The notes under the pieces are model-generated. The model did no database searches, had not been told where the DNA came from, and was given only the letters and a program-made list of their open reading frames with translations. The position numbers and the translations under genes were made by a program. DNA of 64,000 nucleotides, taken from Devosia sp. 2618. Lineage in GTDB: Bacteria > Pseudomonadota > Alphaproteobacteria > Rhizobiales > Devosiaceae. The DNA is taken from positions 1,426,001 through 1,490,000 of the forward strand of contig NZ_JBEPOO010000001.1 in the NCBI RefSeq assembly GCF_040546815.1, read 5' to 3'. This document shows, piece after piece, positions 8,594-17,363 of the stretch (positions are counted from its first letter, which is position 1; every line of letters starts with the position of its first letter).

Positions 8594-9783
8594 CCGTTGA
8601 AGCCGAAGTCCGCAATTTCACGATCAACTTTGGTCCCGTGCACCCCTCGGCGCACGGTGTGCTGCGTCTGATTCTGGAACTCGACGGCGAAATCGTCGAG
8701 CGCGTCGATCCCCATATTGGGCTGCTGCATCGCGGCACCGAGAAGCTGATTGAATCCAAGACCTATCTGCAGGCCGTGCCGTATTTTGATCGCTTAGACT
8801 ACGTGGCGCCGATGAACCAGGAGCATGCGTTTGCCCTGGCCGTCGAAAAGTTGCTCGGTCTGGAAGTGCCACGTCGGGGCCAGCTGATCCGCGTGCTCTA
8901 TTCGGAAATCGGGCGCCTGTTGGCGCATCTGATGAACGTCACGACGCAGGCCATGGACGTTGGTGCGCTGACGCCGCCGGTCTGGGGCTTTGAGTGGCGC
9001 GAAAAGCTGATGATTTTCTATGAGCGCGCTTCGGGCGCTCGTATGCACGCAGCCTATTTCCGTCCTGGTGGCGTGCATCAGGACCTCCCGCAGGCCCTGA
9101 TCGACGATATCGAGACGTTCTGCGTCGAATTCCCCAAATTCATCGTTGATCTCGACACTCTGCTGACCGAGAACCGCATCTTCAAGCAGCGCAACGTCGA
9201 TATCGGTGTCGTGAAGCTGGAAGACGCCTGGAATATGGGCTTTTCGGGCGTGATGGTGCGCGGTTCGGGCGCTGCCTGGGACCTGCGCAAGAGCCAGCCA
9301 TACGAGTGCTATGACGAGATGGAATTCGACATTCCGATCGGCAAAAACGGCGACTGCTACGACCGCTATCTCATCCGTATGGAAGAGATGCGCCAGTCGA
9401 CGAGTATCATGGCGCAGTGCGTTGCCAAGCTGAATGCGCCGGAAGGCAAGGGACCTGTGTCCTCGCTTGACGGCAAGGTCGTTCCGCCCAAGCGCAGCGA
9501 AATGAAGCGCTCGATGGAAGCGTTGATCCACCACTTCAAACTCTACACCGAGGGCTACAAGGTTCCCGCCGGTGAAGTTTACGCCGCCGTTGAAGCGCCC
9601 AAGGGCGAGTTCGGCGTCTATCTGGTCAGTGACGGCACCAACAAGCCGTATCGCTGCAAGATCCGTGCTCCGGGTTTTGCGCATTTGTCGGCCATGGATT
9701 TCCTGTGTCGCGGCCACATGCTGGCTGACGTCTCGGCCATCCTTGGCTCGCTCGATATCGTGTTCGGAGAGGTTGATCGCTAA
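8590..9783 (+). CDS. nuoD: NADH-quinone oxidoreductase subunit D
   Basis: A 397-residue 49-kDa subunit that forms the quinone pocket with NuoB. The signatures [15 protein letters not shown] near the N-terminus, [10 protein letters not shown], and [12 protein letters not shown] in the middle are intact. The C-terminus DIVFGEVDR matches the family. The length fits stand-alone NuoD. It is coupled to nuoC by a 4-bp overlap and to nuoE by a 1-bp TAATG overlap. Confidence 0.97.
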   Translation: MTVEAEVRNFTINFGPVHPSAHGVLRLILELDGEIVERVDPHIGLLHRGTEKLIESKTYLQAVPYFDRLDYVAPMNQEHAFALAVEKLLGLEVPRRGQLIRVLYSEIGRLLAHLMNVTTQAMDVGALTPPVWGFEWREKLMIFYERASGARMHAAYFRPGGVHQDLPQALIDDIETFCVEFPKFIVDLDTLLTENRIFKQRNVDIGVVKLEDAWNMGFSGVMVRGSGAAWDLRKSQPYECYDEMEFDIPIGKNGDCYDRYLIRMEEMRQSTSIMAQCVAKLNAPEGKGPVSSLDGKVVPPKRSEMKRSMEALIHHFKLYTEGYKVPAGEVYAAVEAPKGEFGVYLVSDGTNKPYRCKIRAPGFAHLSAMDFLCRGHMLADVSAILGSLDIVFGEVDR

Positions 9784-11090
9784 TGGTTGCGCGTCGCCTT
9801 GCGGATGAGTCGGTTCAACCGGCCGCGTTCGCCTTTACTGCTGACAACGCCAAATGGGCGGAGTGGAAGATCGGGCTTTACCCGACCGGCCGTCAGCAAT
9901 CCGCTGTTATTCCGCTGCTTATGCGCGCTCAGGATCAGGACGGCTGGGTCAGCCGCGCTACGATCGAGACCATCGCCGATATGCTCGGCATGGCCTATAT
10001 CCGCGTGCTGGAAGTGGCGACGTTCTACACCCAGTTCCAGCTGCAGCCGGTTGGCTCGCGCGCTCACGTTCAGGTTTGTGGCACGACGCCATGCCAGCTG
10101 CGCGGCGCCGAGGCTCTGATCGAGGTTTGCAAGAGCAAGATCCACCACGATCCACAGCACCTCAACGATGACGGTACGCTAAGCTGGGAAGAGGTCGAGT
10201 GTGCTGGCGCCTGCGTCAATGCACCGATGGTCGCGATTTTCCACGACACCTACGAAGACCTGACGCCAGAACGCCTGGAACAGATCATCGACGCCTTCCA
10301 GGCGGGCAAGGGTGACACGATCAAGGCTGGCTCCCAGATTGATCGTCTGAACTCTGCCGCTGAGGGCGAACGGACGACGCTGCTGGAAGCGCCAAGCGCC
10401 AATCGCGAGAAGTTCATCCCGCCAGCTGACGCCGCAGTGCCTGCTGCAGCAGCACCCGCCGCTGCGCAGGCGCCAACGACTGCTGCAAAGCCAAAGGACG
10501 TGAGCGAAGAATCCGCTCCTGCTCTCAAGGGCACGCCAGCGGCGGCCAAAGTTTCCGAAGCCAAGGCTGAGGGCGAACGCAAGGCCGCAAGCTCGTCTGC
10601 CAAGGCAGACGGCGAACCAAACAAGGCCATGCGCGAAGACGCAACGGGTTCTGAATCCGATGCGTCCAAGGTTGACGGTGGCAAGGCTCCCGGCAAAGCC
10701 ACAGCGTCCGAGCCTGCTGAGGGCGGCGCGAGCACGGCTGCTCAGAAGACTCGCACCATCATTGCGCCAAGGGCCAATCAGGCCGAGGTCAATCCGGTGG
10801 CTGAAAAGGGCGGAGCTGCTAAGCCACTGTTTGAAGCGCCTGCCGGCGCGCCAGACGATCTGAAGTTGATCTCCGGCGTCGGTCCGGTGCTCGAAGCCAA
10901 GCTTGTTGGCCTCGGCATCACCAAGTGGAGCCAGGTCGCGGCCTTTACCGAGGCTGATATCGCCAAGGTCGAAGACTCGTTGAGCTTTAAGGGTCGCGTC
11001 ACGCGCGACAACTGGCTGGGTCAGGCCGCTGCGCTCGCCAAGGGTGGCGAAGCTGAATACATCCGCGTCTTCGGCAAGAAGCCGCGGTAG
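9783..11090 (+). CDS. nuoE: NADH-quinone oxidoreductase subunit E with long C-terminal extension
   Basis: 435 residues, about 2.5 times the usual NuoE. Residues 1 to about 175 are the thioredoxin-like 24-kDa subunit that holds 2Fe-2S cluster N1a: Cys99 and Cys104 in CGTTPCQLRGAE, and Cys140 and Cys144 in ECAGACVNAPM. Residues about 195-355 are a low-complexity linker rich in Ala, Lys, Glu and Pro. Residues about 357-430 (DDLKLISGVGPVLEAKL...) form a helix-hairpin-helix domain of the type called 'H3TH, flap endonuclease-like' in COG3743, here without obvious nuclease residues. Similar tails occur on NuoE in other Hyphomicrobiales. Their role is unknown; docking or assembly is a guess. Confidence 0.95.
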   Translation: MVARRLADESVQPAAFAFTADNAKWAEWKIGLYPTGRQQSAVIPLLMRAQDQDGWVSRATIETIADMLGMAYIRVLEVATFYTQFQLQPVGSRAHVQVCGTTPCQLRGAEALIEVCKSKIHHDPQHLNDDGTLSWEEVECAGACVNAPMVAIFHDTYEDLTPERLEQIIDAFQAGKGDTIKAGSQIDRLNSAAEGERTTLLEAPSANREKFIPPADAAVPAAAAPAAAQAPTTAAKPKDVSEESAPALKGTPAAAKVSEAKAEGERKAASSSAKADGEPNKAMREDATGSESDASKVDGGKAPGKATASEPAEGGASTAAQKTRTIIAPRANQAEVNPVAEKGGAAKPLFEAPAGAPDDLKLISGVGPVLEAKLVGLGITKWSQVAAFTEADIAKVEDSLSFKGRVTRDNWLGQAAALAKGGEAEYIRVFGKKPR

Positions 11091-11099
11091 GAGTGAACG

Positions 11100-12407
11100 A
11101 TGCTCGCTGATAAAGACCGCATTTTCACCAATCTCTACGGCCAGGGCGACTGGACGCTCGAAGGCGCGCGTTCGCGCGGCGCCTGGGTGGGCACGAAAGA
11201 GTTCATCGACGCCGGTCGTGACTGGATCACCAACGAGGTCAAGGCCTCTGGCCTGCGTGGCCGTGGTGGTGCCGGTTTCCCGACTGCGCTCAAGTGGACC
11301 TTCATGCCCAAGGTCAACGATGGCCGTCCGCATTACCTGCTGGTCAATGCCGACGAATCCGAGCCCGGCACCTGTAAGGATCGTGACATCCTGCGCCATG
11401 ATCCGCATCATCTGGTGGAAGGGTGTCTGCTGGCTGCCCGTGCCATGGATGCCCACCTGGCGTTCATCTATGTGCGCGGCGAGTTCATTCGAGAACGCCA
11501 GCGCCTCGAGGCTGCCGTCGAGCAGGCCTATGAAGCCCGCCTGATCGGCAAGGACAATATCCACGGCTGGGACCTGGACATCATCGTCCATCACGGCGCC
11601 GGCGCTTACATCTGCGGCGAAGAAACCGCGCTGATGGAATCGCTGGAAGGCAAGAAGGGCCAGCCACGCCTCAAGCCGCCATTCCCGGCTGGCATGGGCG
11701 TTTATGGCAACCCGACGACCGTCAACAATGTCGAGTCGATTGCTGTCGTGCCTGAAATCCTGCGTCGCTCCGGCGCCTGGTTTGCTTCCATCGGCCGTGC
11801 CAACAATACCGGTACCAAGCTGATGTGCGTCTCGGGCCACGTGAACAAGCCAGCGACTTTCGAAGAAGCCATGGGCGAAAGCTTCAAGGACATTATCGAA
11901 AAGCACTGCGGCGGTATTCGCGGCGGCTGGGATAACCTGTTGGCCGTTATTCCGGGCGGCGCCTCGGTGCCGTGCGTGCCGGGCGAAAAGATCCAGAACG
12001 CCATTGTCGATTTCGACGGTCTGCGCGAGGCGGGCTCTTCGCTGGGCACTGCAGCCATCATCGTGATGGACAAGCAGACAGACATCATCAAGGCCATCTG
12101 GCGCCTGTCGGCCTTCTACAAACACGAAAGCTGCGGCCAGTGCACGCCATGCCGTGAAGGCACGGGCTGGATGATGCGCGTCATGGCTCGCATGGTTGAA
12201 GGCCGCGCCCAGAAGCGTGAAATCGACATGCTGTTTGAAGTGACCAAGCAGATCGAAGGCCACACCATCTGCGCACTCGGCGACGCTGCCGCGTGGCCGA
12301 TCCAGGGCCTGATCCGTAACTTCCGTCACGTCATCGAAGAGCGGATCGACCAATACACATATTCGTCCACCAGCGACGGCGCCGTGCCGTCGATTGCGGC
12401 GGAGTGA
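11100..12407 (+). CDS. nuoF: NADH-quinone oxidoreductase subunit F (NADH/FMN site)
   Basis: A 435-residue 51-kDa subunit that oxidises NADH through FMN and cluster N3. The nucleotide-binding glycine-rich motif [16 protein letters not shown] is at residues about 61-77. [19 protein letters not shown] follows, and the 4Fe-4S motif [16 protein letters not shown] lies near residue 345. GGAG (11090-11093) serves as ribosome site for the ATG at 11100. The next reading frame starts 4 bp after the stop. Confidence 0.97.
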   Translation: MLADKDRIFTNLYGQGDWTLEGARSRGAWVGTKEFIDAGRDWITNEVKASGLRGRGGAGFPTALKWTFMPKVNDGRPHYLLVNADESEPGTCKDRDILRHDPHHLVEGCLLAARAMDAHLAFIYVRGEFIRERQRLEAAVEQAYEARLIGKDNIHGWDLDIIVHHGAGAYICGEETALMESLEGKKGQPRLKPPFPAGMGVYGNPTTVNNVESIAVVPEILRRSGAWFASIGRANNTGTKLMCVSGHVNKPATFEEAMGESFKDIIEKHCGGIRGGWDNLLAVIPGGASVPCVPGEKIQNAIVDFDGLREAGSSLGTAAIIVMDKQTDIIKAIWRLSAFYKHESCGQCTPCREGTGWMMRVMARMVEGRAQKREIDMLFEVTKQIEGHTICALGDAAAWPIQGLIRNFRHVIEERIDQYTYSSTSDGAVPSIAAE

Positions 12408-12411
12408 TCTC

Positions 12412-12747
12412 ATGAAGTTACATCAGCAACACGAACGGCTCGAAGTGACCGTGTGTGACGCGTCGGGTTCCGTGTTCGACGACGTGAACCTGTCGGGTAG
12501 CGTGTTTCACAACGTGAACCTGTCCGGCTGCTCGTACAGCGACATCAACCTGTCCGGTGCCACGGTCACGAATGCAAATTTGACCGGCTGGAAAGTCGAT
12601 GATGTGAACTTTGCCGGCTTGTCGATGAAAAAGGCAAGCTTGCGCGGGGCCGCTTTCACCGAGTGCAATTTCGACGGCGCAACCATCGACGGCATCGCAG
12701 TGTCTGATCTGCTTGAATGCTGGCAGAAGAACAAGGCGGCGGCATAA
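12412..12747 (+). CDS. Pentapeptide-like repeat protein inserted in the nuo operon
   Basis: A 111-residue soluble protein. From residue about 16 it repeats an A/S-x-F/L-x-x-V/A-N-L-S-G pattern: VFDDVNLSG, VFHNVNLSG, SYSDINLSG, TVTNANLTG, KVDDVNFAG, SMKKASLRG, AFTECNFDG. These are pentapeptide-type turns that should stack into a short right-handed beta-helix of under two full coils. It begins 4 bases after the nuoF stop with GGAG (12401-12404) 7 bases ahead, and overlaps the nuoG start by one base (TAATG), so it is translated as part of the operon. No known complex I subunit has this fold. A structural or assembly role is inference from position only. Confidence 0.85.
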   Translation: MKLHQQHERLEVTVCDASGSVFDDVNLSGSVFHNVNLSGCSYSDINLSGATVTNANLTGWKVDDVNFAGLSMKKASLRGAAFTECNFDGATIDGIAVSDLLECWQKNKAAA

Positions 12748-14813
12748 TGGCAAATATCAAGGTCGACGGCGTCCTCGTCGAAGTTCCTGACTACTACACG
12801 CTGATGCAGGCCGCCGAAGCAGCTGGCGCGGAAATTCCGCGCTTCTGCTACCACGAGCGTCTGTCGGTTGCCGGCAACTGCCGCATGTGCCTCGTTGAGG
12901 TCAAGGGTGGTCCACCAAAGCCACAGGCGTCCTGCGCCATGGCGGTCAAGGACCTGCGTCCGGGCCCCAATGGCGAACCGCCAGAAATGTTCACCAACAC
13001 GCCAATGGTCAAAAAGGCCCGCGAAGGCGTGATGGAATTCTTGCTGATCAACCATCCGCTCGATTGCCCGATCTGCGATCAGGGCGGCGAGTGCGATCTG
13101 CAGGACCAGGCCATGGCTTATGGCGTGGACAAGAACCGTTTTGCCGAAAACAAGCGTGCCGTCGAAGACAAGTATATTGGCCCACTGGTCAAGACCTCGA
13201 TGAACCGCTGCATTCACTGCACGCGTTGTGTGCGCTTCACTACCGAAGTTGCTGGCATTGCCGAGATGGGTTTGCTCGGTCGTGGCGAAGACGCCGAGAT
13301 CACCACCTATCTCGAAAAGGCACTGACCAGCGAGCTGCAGGGCAACGTCATCGACCTGTGCCCGGTTGGCGCGCTGACGTCCAAGCCATACGCCTTCAAT
13401 GCGCGTCCATGGGAACTGGTGAAGACCGAAAGCATCGACGTAATGGACGCCGTTGGCTCCAATATCCGCGTCGATAGCCGTGGCCGCGAAGTGATGCGAG
13501 TTCTGCCGCGTCTCAATGAATCCATCAATGAAGAGTGGATCTCCGACAAGACCCGATTCATCTGGGATGGCCTCAAAAGCCAGCGCCTCGACCGTCCATA
13601 TGTTCGCCGTAACAAGAAGCTCGGCGCGACCACCTGGGACGATGCGTTCCAGACCGTTGCCAAGGCGCTCAAGAAGCCAGGCGCACGTATTGGCGCCATC
13701 GCTGGCGATCTCGCGGGCGTTGAAGAAATGTTCGCGCTCAAGGCGCTGCTGGCTTCGCTTGGTTCGACCAGTGTCGATGCCCGTCGTGCCGGTTCGGCCC
13801 TGACGCCAGGCAATGGCCGCGCCAGCTATATTTTCAATCCGACGATTGCCGGCATTGAACAGGCTGACGCGATCCTGCTGATCGGCACCAATCCCCGCAA
13901 GGAAGCGTCGGTTCTGAACGCCCGCATCCGCAAGGTCTGGCGTGCAACCGGTCTGCCAATCGGCGTGATCGGCGAGAATGCCGACCTGACCTACACCACC
14001 CAGCATCTGGGCAATGGTTCCGACACGTTGGCCGAACTTGCCGATGGCAAGAGCAGCTTTGCCGAGATCTGGGCCAAGGCCAAAAAGCCGCTGGTGATCG
14101 TGGGCGAGGGCGCCGCGACTGCTGACGTTCTGGCTGCCGCTGCCAAGCTCGCCACCGGTAACGCCGAGATTGCGGAAGGTTGGAACGGCTTTGCTGTTCT
14201 GCACAATGCTGCTGCGCGCGTGGGTGCCCTGGACATCGGCTTCGTGCCGGCCAAGGGTGCTGCCGATACCGCCGCCATGCTGTCGGGCGGCGTCGATGTG
14301 CTGTTCCTGCTCGGTGCCGACGAGTTCGACTTCGCCAATATGGGTGAAACGCTGGTCGTTTACATCGGCACGCATGGCGACAACGCCGCGCACCGCGCCG
14401 ACGTCATTTTGCCAGCTGCCACTTACACCGAAAAGAGCGCGACATACGTCAACACCGAGGGTCGTGTGCAGATGACCAACCGTGCCGTCTTCCCGCCCGG
14501 TGAAGCCAAGGAAGACTGGGCGATCATCCGCGCGCTGTCGGCTGTTGCAGAGCAGGCGCTGCCGTTCAACTCGCTGTCGCAGCTGCGCGCCGCGATCTAC
14601 GCGCAGTATCCGCACTTTGCGCGTCTCGACGCAATTGCCGCTGGCAATTCCGCTGACATTGCCAAGCTGGCCCGGACTTCGGTCAAGGCGCAGAAGGCAA
14701 GCTACGTCTCGCCGATCACTGAGTTCTACCTCAGCAATCCGATCGCCCGCGCCTCTGCCGTGATGGGTGAATGCGCCGCCACAGCCGCCGGCCTCCGGCA
14801 AGCTGCGGAGTAG
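12747..14813 (+). CDS. nuoG: NADH-quinone oxidoreductase subunit G
   Basis: A 688-residue 75-kDa subunit. The N-terminal ferredoxin-like domain has CYHERLSVAGNCRMC for 2Fe-2S cluster N1b. Next come the His/Cys-ligated N5 site in HPLDCPICDQGGECDLQD, and N4 in RCIHCTRCVRF. The remaining about 450 residues are a molybdopterin oxidoreductase-like domain without catalytic cofactor ligands, as expected. The ATG at 12747 overlaps the preceding stop by one base; an in-frame start 30 bases earlier would lie inside the upstream gene. Confidence 0.97.
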   Translation: MANIKVDGVLVEVPDYYTLMQAAEAAGAEIPRFCYHERLSVAGNCRMCLVEVKGGPPKPQASCAMAVKDLRPGPNGEPPEMFTNTPMVKKAREGVMEFLLINHPLDCPICDQGGECDLQDQAMAYGVDKNRFAENKRAVEDKYIGPLVKTSMNRCIHCTRCVRFTTEVAGIAEMGLLGRGEDAEITTYLEKALTSELQGNVIDLCPVGALTSKPYAFNARPWELVKTESIDVMDAVGSNIRVDSRGREVMRVLPRLNESINEEWISDKTRFIWDGLKSQRLDRPYVRRNKKLGATTWDDAFQTVAKALKKPGARIGAIAGDLAGVEEMFALKALLASLGSTSVDARRAGSALTPGNGRASYIFNPTIAGIEQADAILLIGTNPRKEASVLNARIRKVWRATGLPIGVIGENADLTYTTQHLGNGSDTLAELADGKSSFAEIWAKAKKPLVIVGEGAATADVLAAAAKLATGNAEIAEGWNGFAVLHNAAARVGALDIGFVPAKGAADTAAMLSGGVDVLFLLGADEFDFANMGETLVVYIGTHGDNAAHRADVILPAATYTEKSATYVNTEGRVQMTNRAVFPPGEAKEDWAIIRALSAVAEQALPFNSLSQLRAAIYAQYPHFARLDAIAAGNSADIAKLARTSVKAQKASYVSPITEFYLSNPIARASAVMGECAATAAGLRQAAE

Positions 14814-14822
14814 GGGAGCACA

Positions 14823-15920
14823 ATGGACTTTATTACGACCGCTCTCGACTATCTGCTCGGCATCCCAATCCTTGGTTGGGGTGTGCAGGTCGGTCTCGTC
14901 TACAAGGCGCTGCTGCTGCTTGTCGCGCTTCTGGTGTTCACCGCTTTCATCCTGCTCGCCGATCGCAAGATCTGGGCAGCGGTGCAGATGCGTCGTGGCC
15001 CCAACGTGGTTGGCCCGTTCGGCCTGCTGCAGAGTTTTGCCGATCTGCTGAAGTTTGCCCTCAAGGAGCCGATCATTCCGGGCGGTTCCGACAAGGTGCT
15101 GTTCCTGATGGCGCCGCTGCTGACCGCAACGCTGGCCCTTGCTGGTTGGGCCGTCATGCCTGTTGGCGCAGGTCTCGTAATCGCCAACATCAATCTTGGC
15201 GTGCTGTATCTGCTGGCGATCTCGTCGCTCGGCGTTTACGGCGTGATCATTGGCGGCTGGGCCTCGAACTCGAAGTATCCGTTCCTCGGTTCACTTCGCT
15301 CCGCGGCGCAGATGGTGTCCTACGAAGTCTCCATCGGCCTCGTCATAATCACCGTGCTGCTCTGCGTTGGCTCGCTCAACCTGACAGACATCGTGACCGC
15401 ACAGCAGGAAATGGGCCTGGCCCATACGCTGGGCGTGCCATGGTTGAGCTTCCTTAACTGGTTCTGGCTGCCGCTGTTCCCGATGTTCATCGTGTTCTAC
15501 ATTTCGGCACTGGCTGAAACCAACCGCCCTCCATTCGATCTTGCCGAAGGCGAGTCCGAACTGGTTGCTGGTTTCATGACCGAATATTCGGCCACACCAT
15601 ACATGCTGTTCATGCTGGGCGAGTACATCTCGATCCTGCTGATGTGCGCCATGACCACCATCCTGTTCCTGGGTGGCTGGGCTTCGCCGATCGACCTGCC
15701 ACCGTTCACCTGGATCCCGGGCGTCGTGTGGTTCGTCATCAAGCTGAGCATGGTGTTCTTCATGTTCGCCATGGCAAAGGCCATCGTGCCGCGCTACCGC
15801 TATGACCAACTGATGCGCATTGGCTGGAAGCTGTTCCTACCGCTGTCGCTGCTGATGGTCGTCATTGTTGCTTTCGTTCTTCAGCTCACCGGCTGGGGCT
15901 GGCATGGAGGGATGGCTTGA
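14823..15920 (+). CDS. nuoH: NADH-quinone oxidoreductase subunit H
   Basis: A 365-residue membrane subunit with about eight helices that links the quinone site to the proton-pumping arm. Conserved motifs are [34 protein letters not shown] (residues about 44-79), [17 protein letters not shown], and the acidic loop [25 protein letters not shown]. Nine bases separate it from nuoG, with GGGGAG as ribosome site. Confidence 0.97.
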   Translation: MDFITTALDYLLGIPILGWGVQVGLVYKALLLLVALLVFTAFILLADRKIWAAVQMRRGPNVVGPFGLLQSFADLLKFALKEPIIPGGSDKVLFLMAPLLTATLALAGWAVMPVGAGLVIANINLGVLYLLAISSLGVYGVIIGGWASNSKYPFLGSLRSAAQMVSYEVSIGLVIITVLLCVGSLNLTDIVTAQQEMGLAHTLGVPWLSFLNWFWLPLFPMFIVFYISALAETNRPPFDLAEGESELVAGFMTEYSATPYMLFMLGEYISILLMCAMTTILFLGGWASPIDLPPFTWIPGVVWFVIKLSMVFFMFAMAKAIVPRYRYDQLMRIGWKLFLPLSLLMVVIVAFVLQLTGWGWHGGMA

Positions 15921-16408
15921 TGCGCGCCGCCCAGTTCGTCAATACGCTGCTACTCACGGAACTGGTGAAAGCCTTCTTCCTGACCATGCGGTATTTCTTC
16001 TCGCCCAAGCCGACGATCAACTACCCGTTCGAAACCGGCCATGTGAGCCCACGCTTCCGCGGTGAGCACGCCCTGCGCCGCTATCCCAACGGGGAAGAGC
16101 GTTGCATCGCCTGCAAACTGTGCGAAGCCATCTGCCCAGCGCAAGCCATCACCATCGAAGCTGGTCCCCGCCAGAACGACGGCACGCGCCGCACCGTTCG
16201 GTACGACATCGACATGGTGAAGTGCATTTATTGCGGTTTCTGCCAGGAAGCCTGTCCGGTGGATGCCATCGTCGAAGGCCCGAACTTCGAATTCGCAACC
16301 GAAACGCGTGAAGAGCTGTACTTTTCCAAGGACAAGCTCCTCGCCAACGGCGACCGTTGGGAGCGTGAAATCGCAGCCAACCTCAGCGCCGACGCGCCGT
16401 ATCGCTGA
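15920..16408 (+). CDS. nuoI: NADH-quinone oxidoreductase subunit I (8Fe ferredoxin)
   Basis: A 162-residue subunit carrying 4Fe-4S clusters N6a and N6b in two CxxCxxCxxxCP motifs: [12 protein letters not shown] and [12 protein letters not shown], residues about 60-71 and 99-110. The ATG at 15920 shares one base with the nuoH stop (TGATG); a TTG directly before it is an unlikely start. The N-terminal amphipathic helix anchors it to the membrane arm. Confidence 0.97.
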   Translation: MRAAQFVNTLLLTELVKAFFLTMRYFFSPKPTINYPFETGHVSPRFRGEHALRRYPNGEERCIACKLCEAICPAQAITIEAGPRQNDGTRRTVRYDIDMVKCIYCGFCQEACPVDAIVEGPNFEFATETREELYFSKDKLLANGDRWEREIAANLSADAPYR

Positions 16409-16419
16409 GAGAGAAGAGC

Positions 16420-17028
16420 ATGACCCTTCCGTTATTTTTCTTCTATCTGTTCGCGATCATCGCCATCGCCTCGTCGGTGATGGTCATTTCGGCGCGCAAC
16501 CCGGTGCACGCCGTGTTGTTCCTGATCCTGACCTTCTTCAACGCATCTGGCCTGTTCATGCTGGCCGGCGCCGAGTTCCTCGCGCTGCTGCTGATCGTGG
16601 TTTATGTGGGCGCCGTGGCGGTGCTGTTCCTTTTCGTCGTGATGATGCTCGACGTGGACTTCACCTCGCTCCGCTCAGGGTTCCTGCAATATGCGCCGAT
16701 TGGCGCTGTCGTCGGCATCATCCTGTTGCTCGAACTGCTGCTAGTCGCTGGTAGCTTCGTGGTATCGCCTGAAATCGCGGCCGGGTCGGGCCTGCCGATT
16801 GATGGCGGCGTCGACAATATCCGGGCAATCGGTCTGGTGCTGTACACGCGCTACATCTTCCTGTTCCAGGGCGCGGCAGCGGTGCTGCTGGTGGCAATGA
16901 TCGGCGCAATCGTGCTGACGCTGCGCCACAAGCCAAACGTCAAACGCCAGAACCCGGTGGATCAGGTGGCCCGCAGGCCAGCCGATACGCTGGAAGTGGT
17001 TAAAGTCAAAAGCGGTCAAGGGCTGTAG
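16420..17028 (+). CDS. nuoJ: NADH-quinone oxidoreductase subunit J
   Basis: A 202-residue membrane subunit with five predicted helices. The conserved third helix ALLLIVVYVGAVAVLFLFVVMML corresponds to the pi-bulge helix near the quinone-proton coupling site. The C-terminal about 40 residues are basic and cytosolic. AGAGAAGAG precedes the ATG at 16420. Confidence 0.96.
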   Translation: MTLPLFFFYLFAIIAIASSVMVISARNPVHAVLFLILTFFNASGLFMLAGAEFLALLLIVVYVGAVAVLFLFVVMMLDVDFTSLRSGFLQYAPIGAVVGIILLLELLLVAGSFVVSPEIAAGSGLPIDGGVDNIRAIGLVLYTRYIFLFQGAAAVLLVAMIGAIVLTLRHKPNVKRQNPVDQVARRPADTLEVVKVKSGQGL

Positions 17029-17037
17029 GAGGCAAAC

Positions 17038-17352
17038 ATGGGCTTGGGTATCGGGCTCGGTCACTACCTGACCGTAGCAGCAATCCTGTTCACGCTCGGC
17101 GTGTTCGGCATCTTCATCAACCGCAAGAATATCATCGTCATCCTGATGTCGGTGGAATTGATCCTTCTTGCGGTCAATCTCAACATGGTGGCTTTCAGCG
17201 CCGAGCTCAACGATCTGCAAGGCCAGATTTTCGCGCTGCTGATCCTCACAGTTGCTGCTGCCGAGGCCGCGATCGGTCTCGCCATCCTCGTCATTTTCTA
17301 TCGCAATCGCGGCTCCATCGCGGTTGAAGACGTCAATCAGATGAAGGGCTAA
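17038..17352 (+). CDS. nuoK: NADH-quinone oxidoreductase subunit K
   Basis: A 104-residue three-helix membrane subunit (Mrp-type, MnhC-like). The helix-2 motif [21 protein letters not shown] carries the conserved membrane Glu of the proton path. A second membrane Glu is in [23 protein letters not shown] (17027-17032) is an excellent ribosome site. Confidence 0.97.
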   Translation: MGLGIGLGHYLTVAAILFTLGVFGIFINRKNIIVILMSVELILLAVNLNMVAFSAELNDLQGQIFALLILTVAAAEAAIGLAILVIFYRNRGSIAVEDVNQMKG

Positions 17353-17363
17353 GAACCACCGCT

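Noticed and set aside
10179..14801. Very long minus-strand open frames (744 and 764 codons) opposite nuoE, nuoF and nuoG
   Set aside because: They are mirror frames caused by GC-rich third positions of well-identified nuo genes; they have no ribosome sites, and their composition (Arg/His/Gly/Ala) matches antisense reading.
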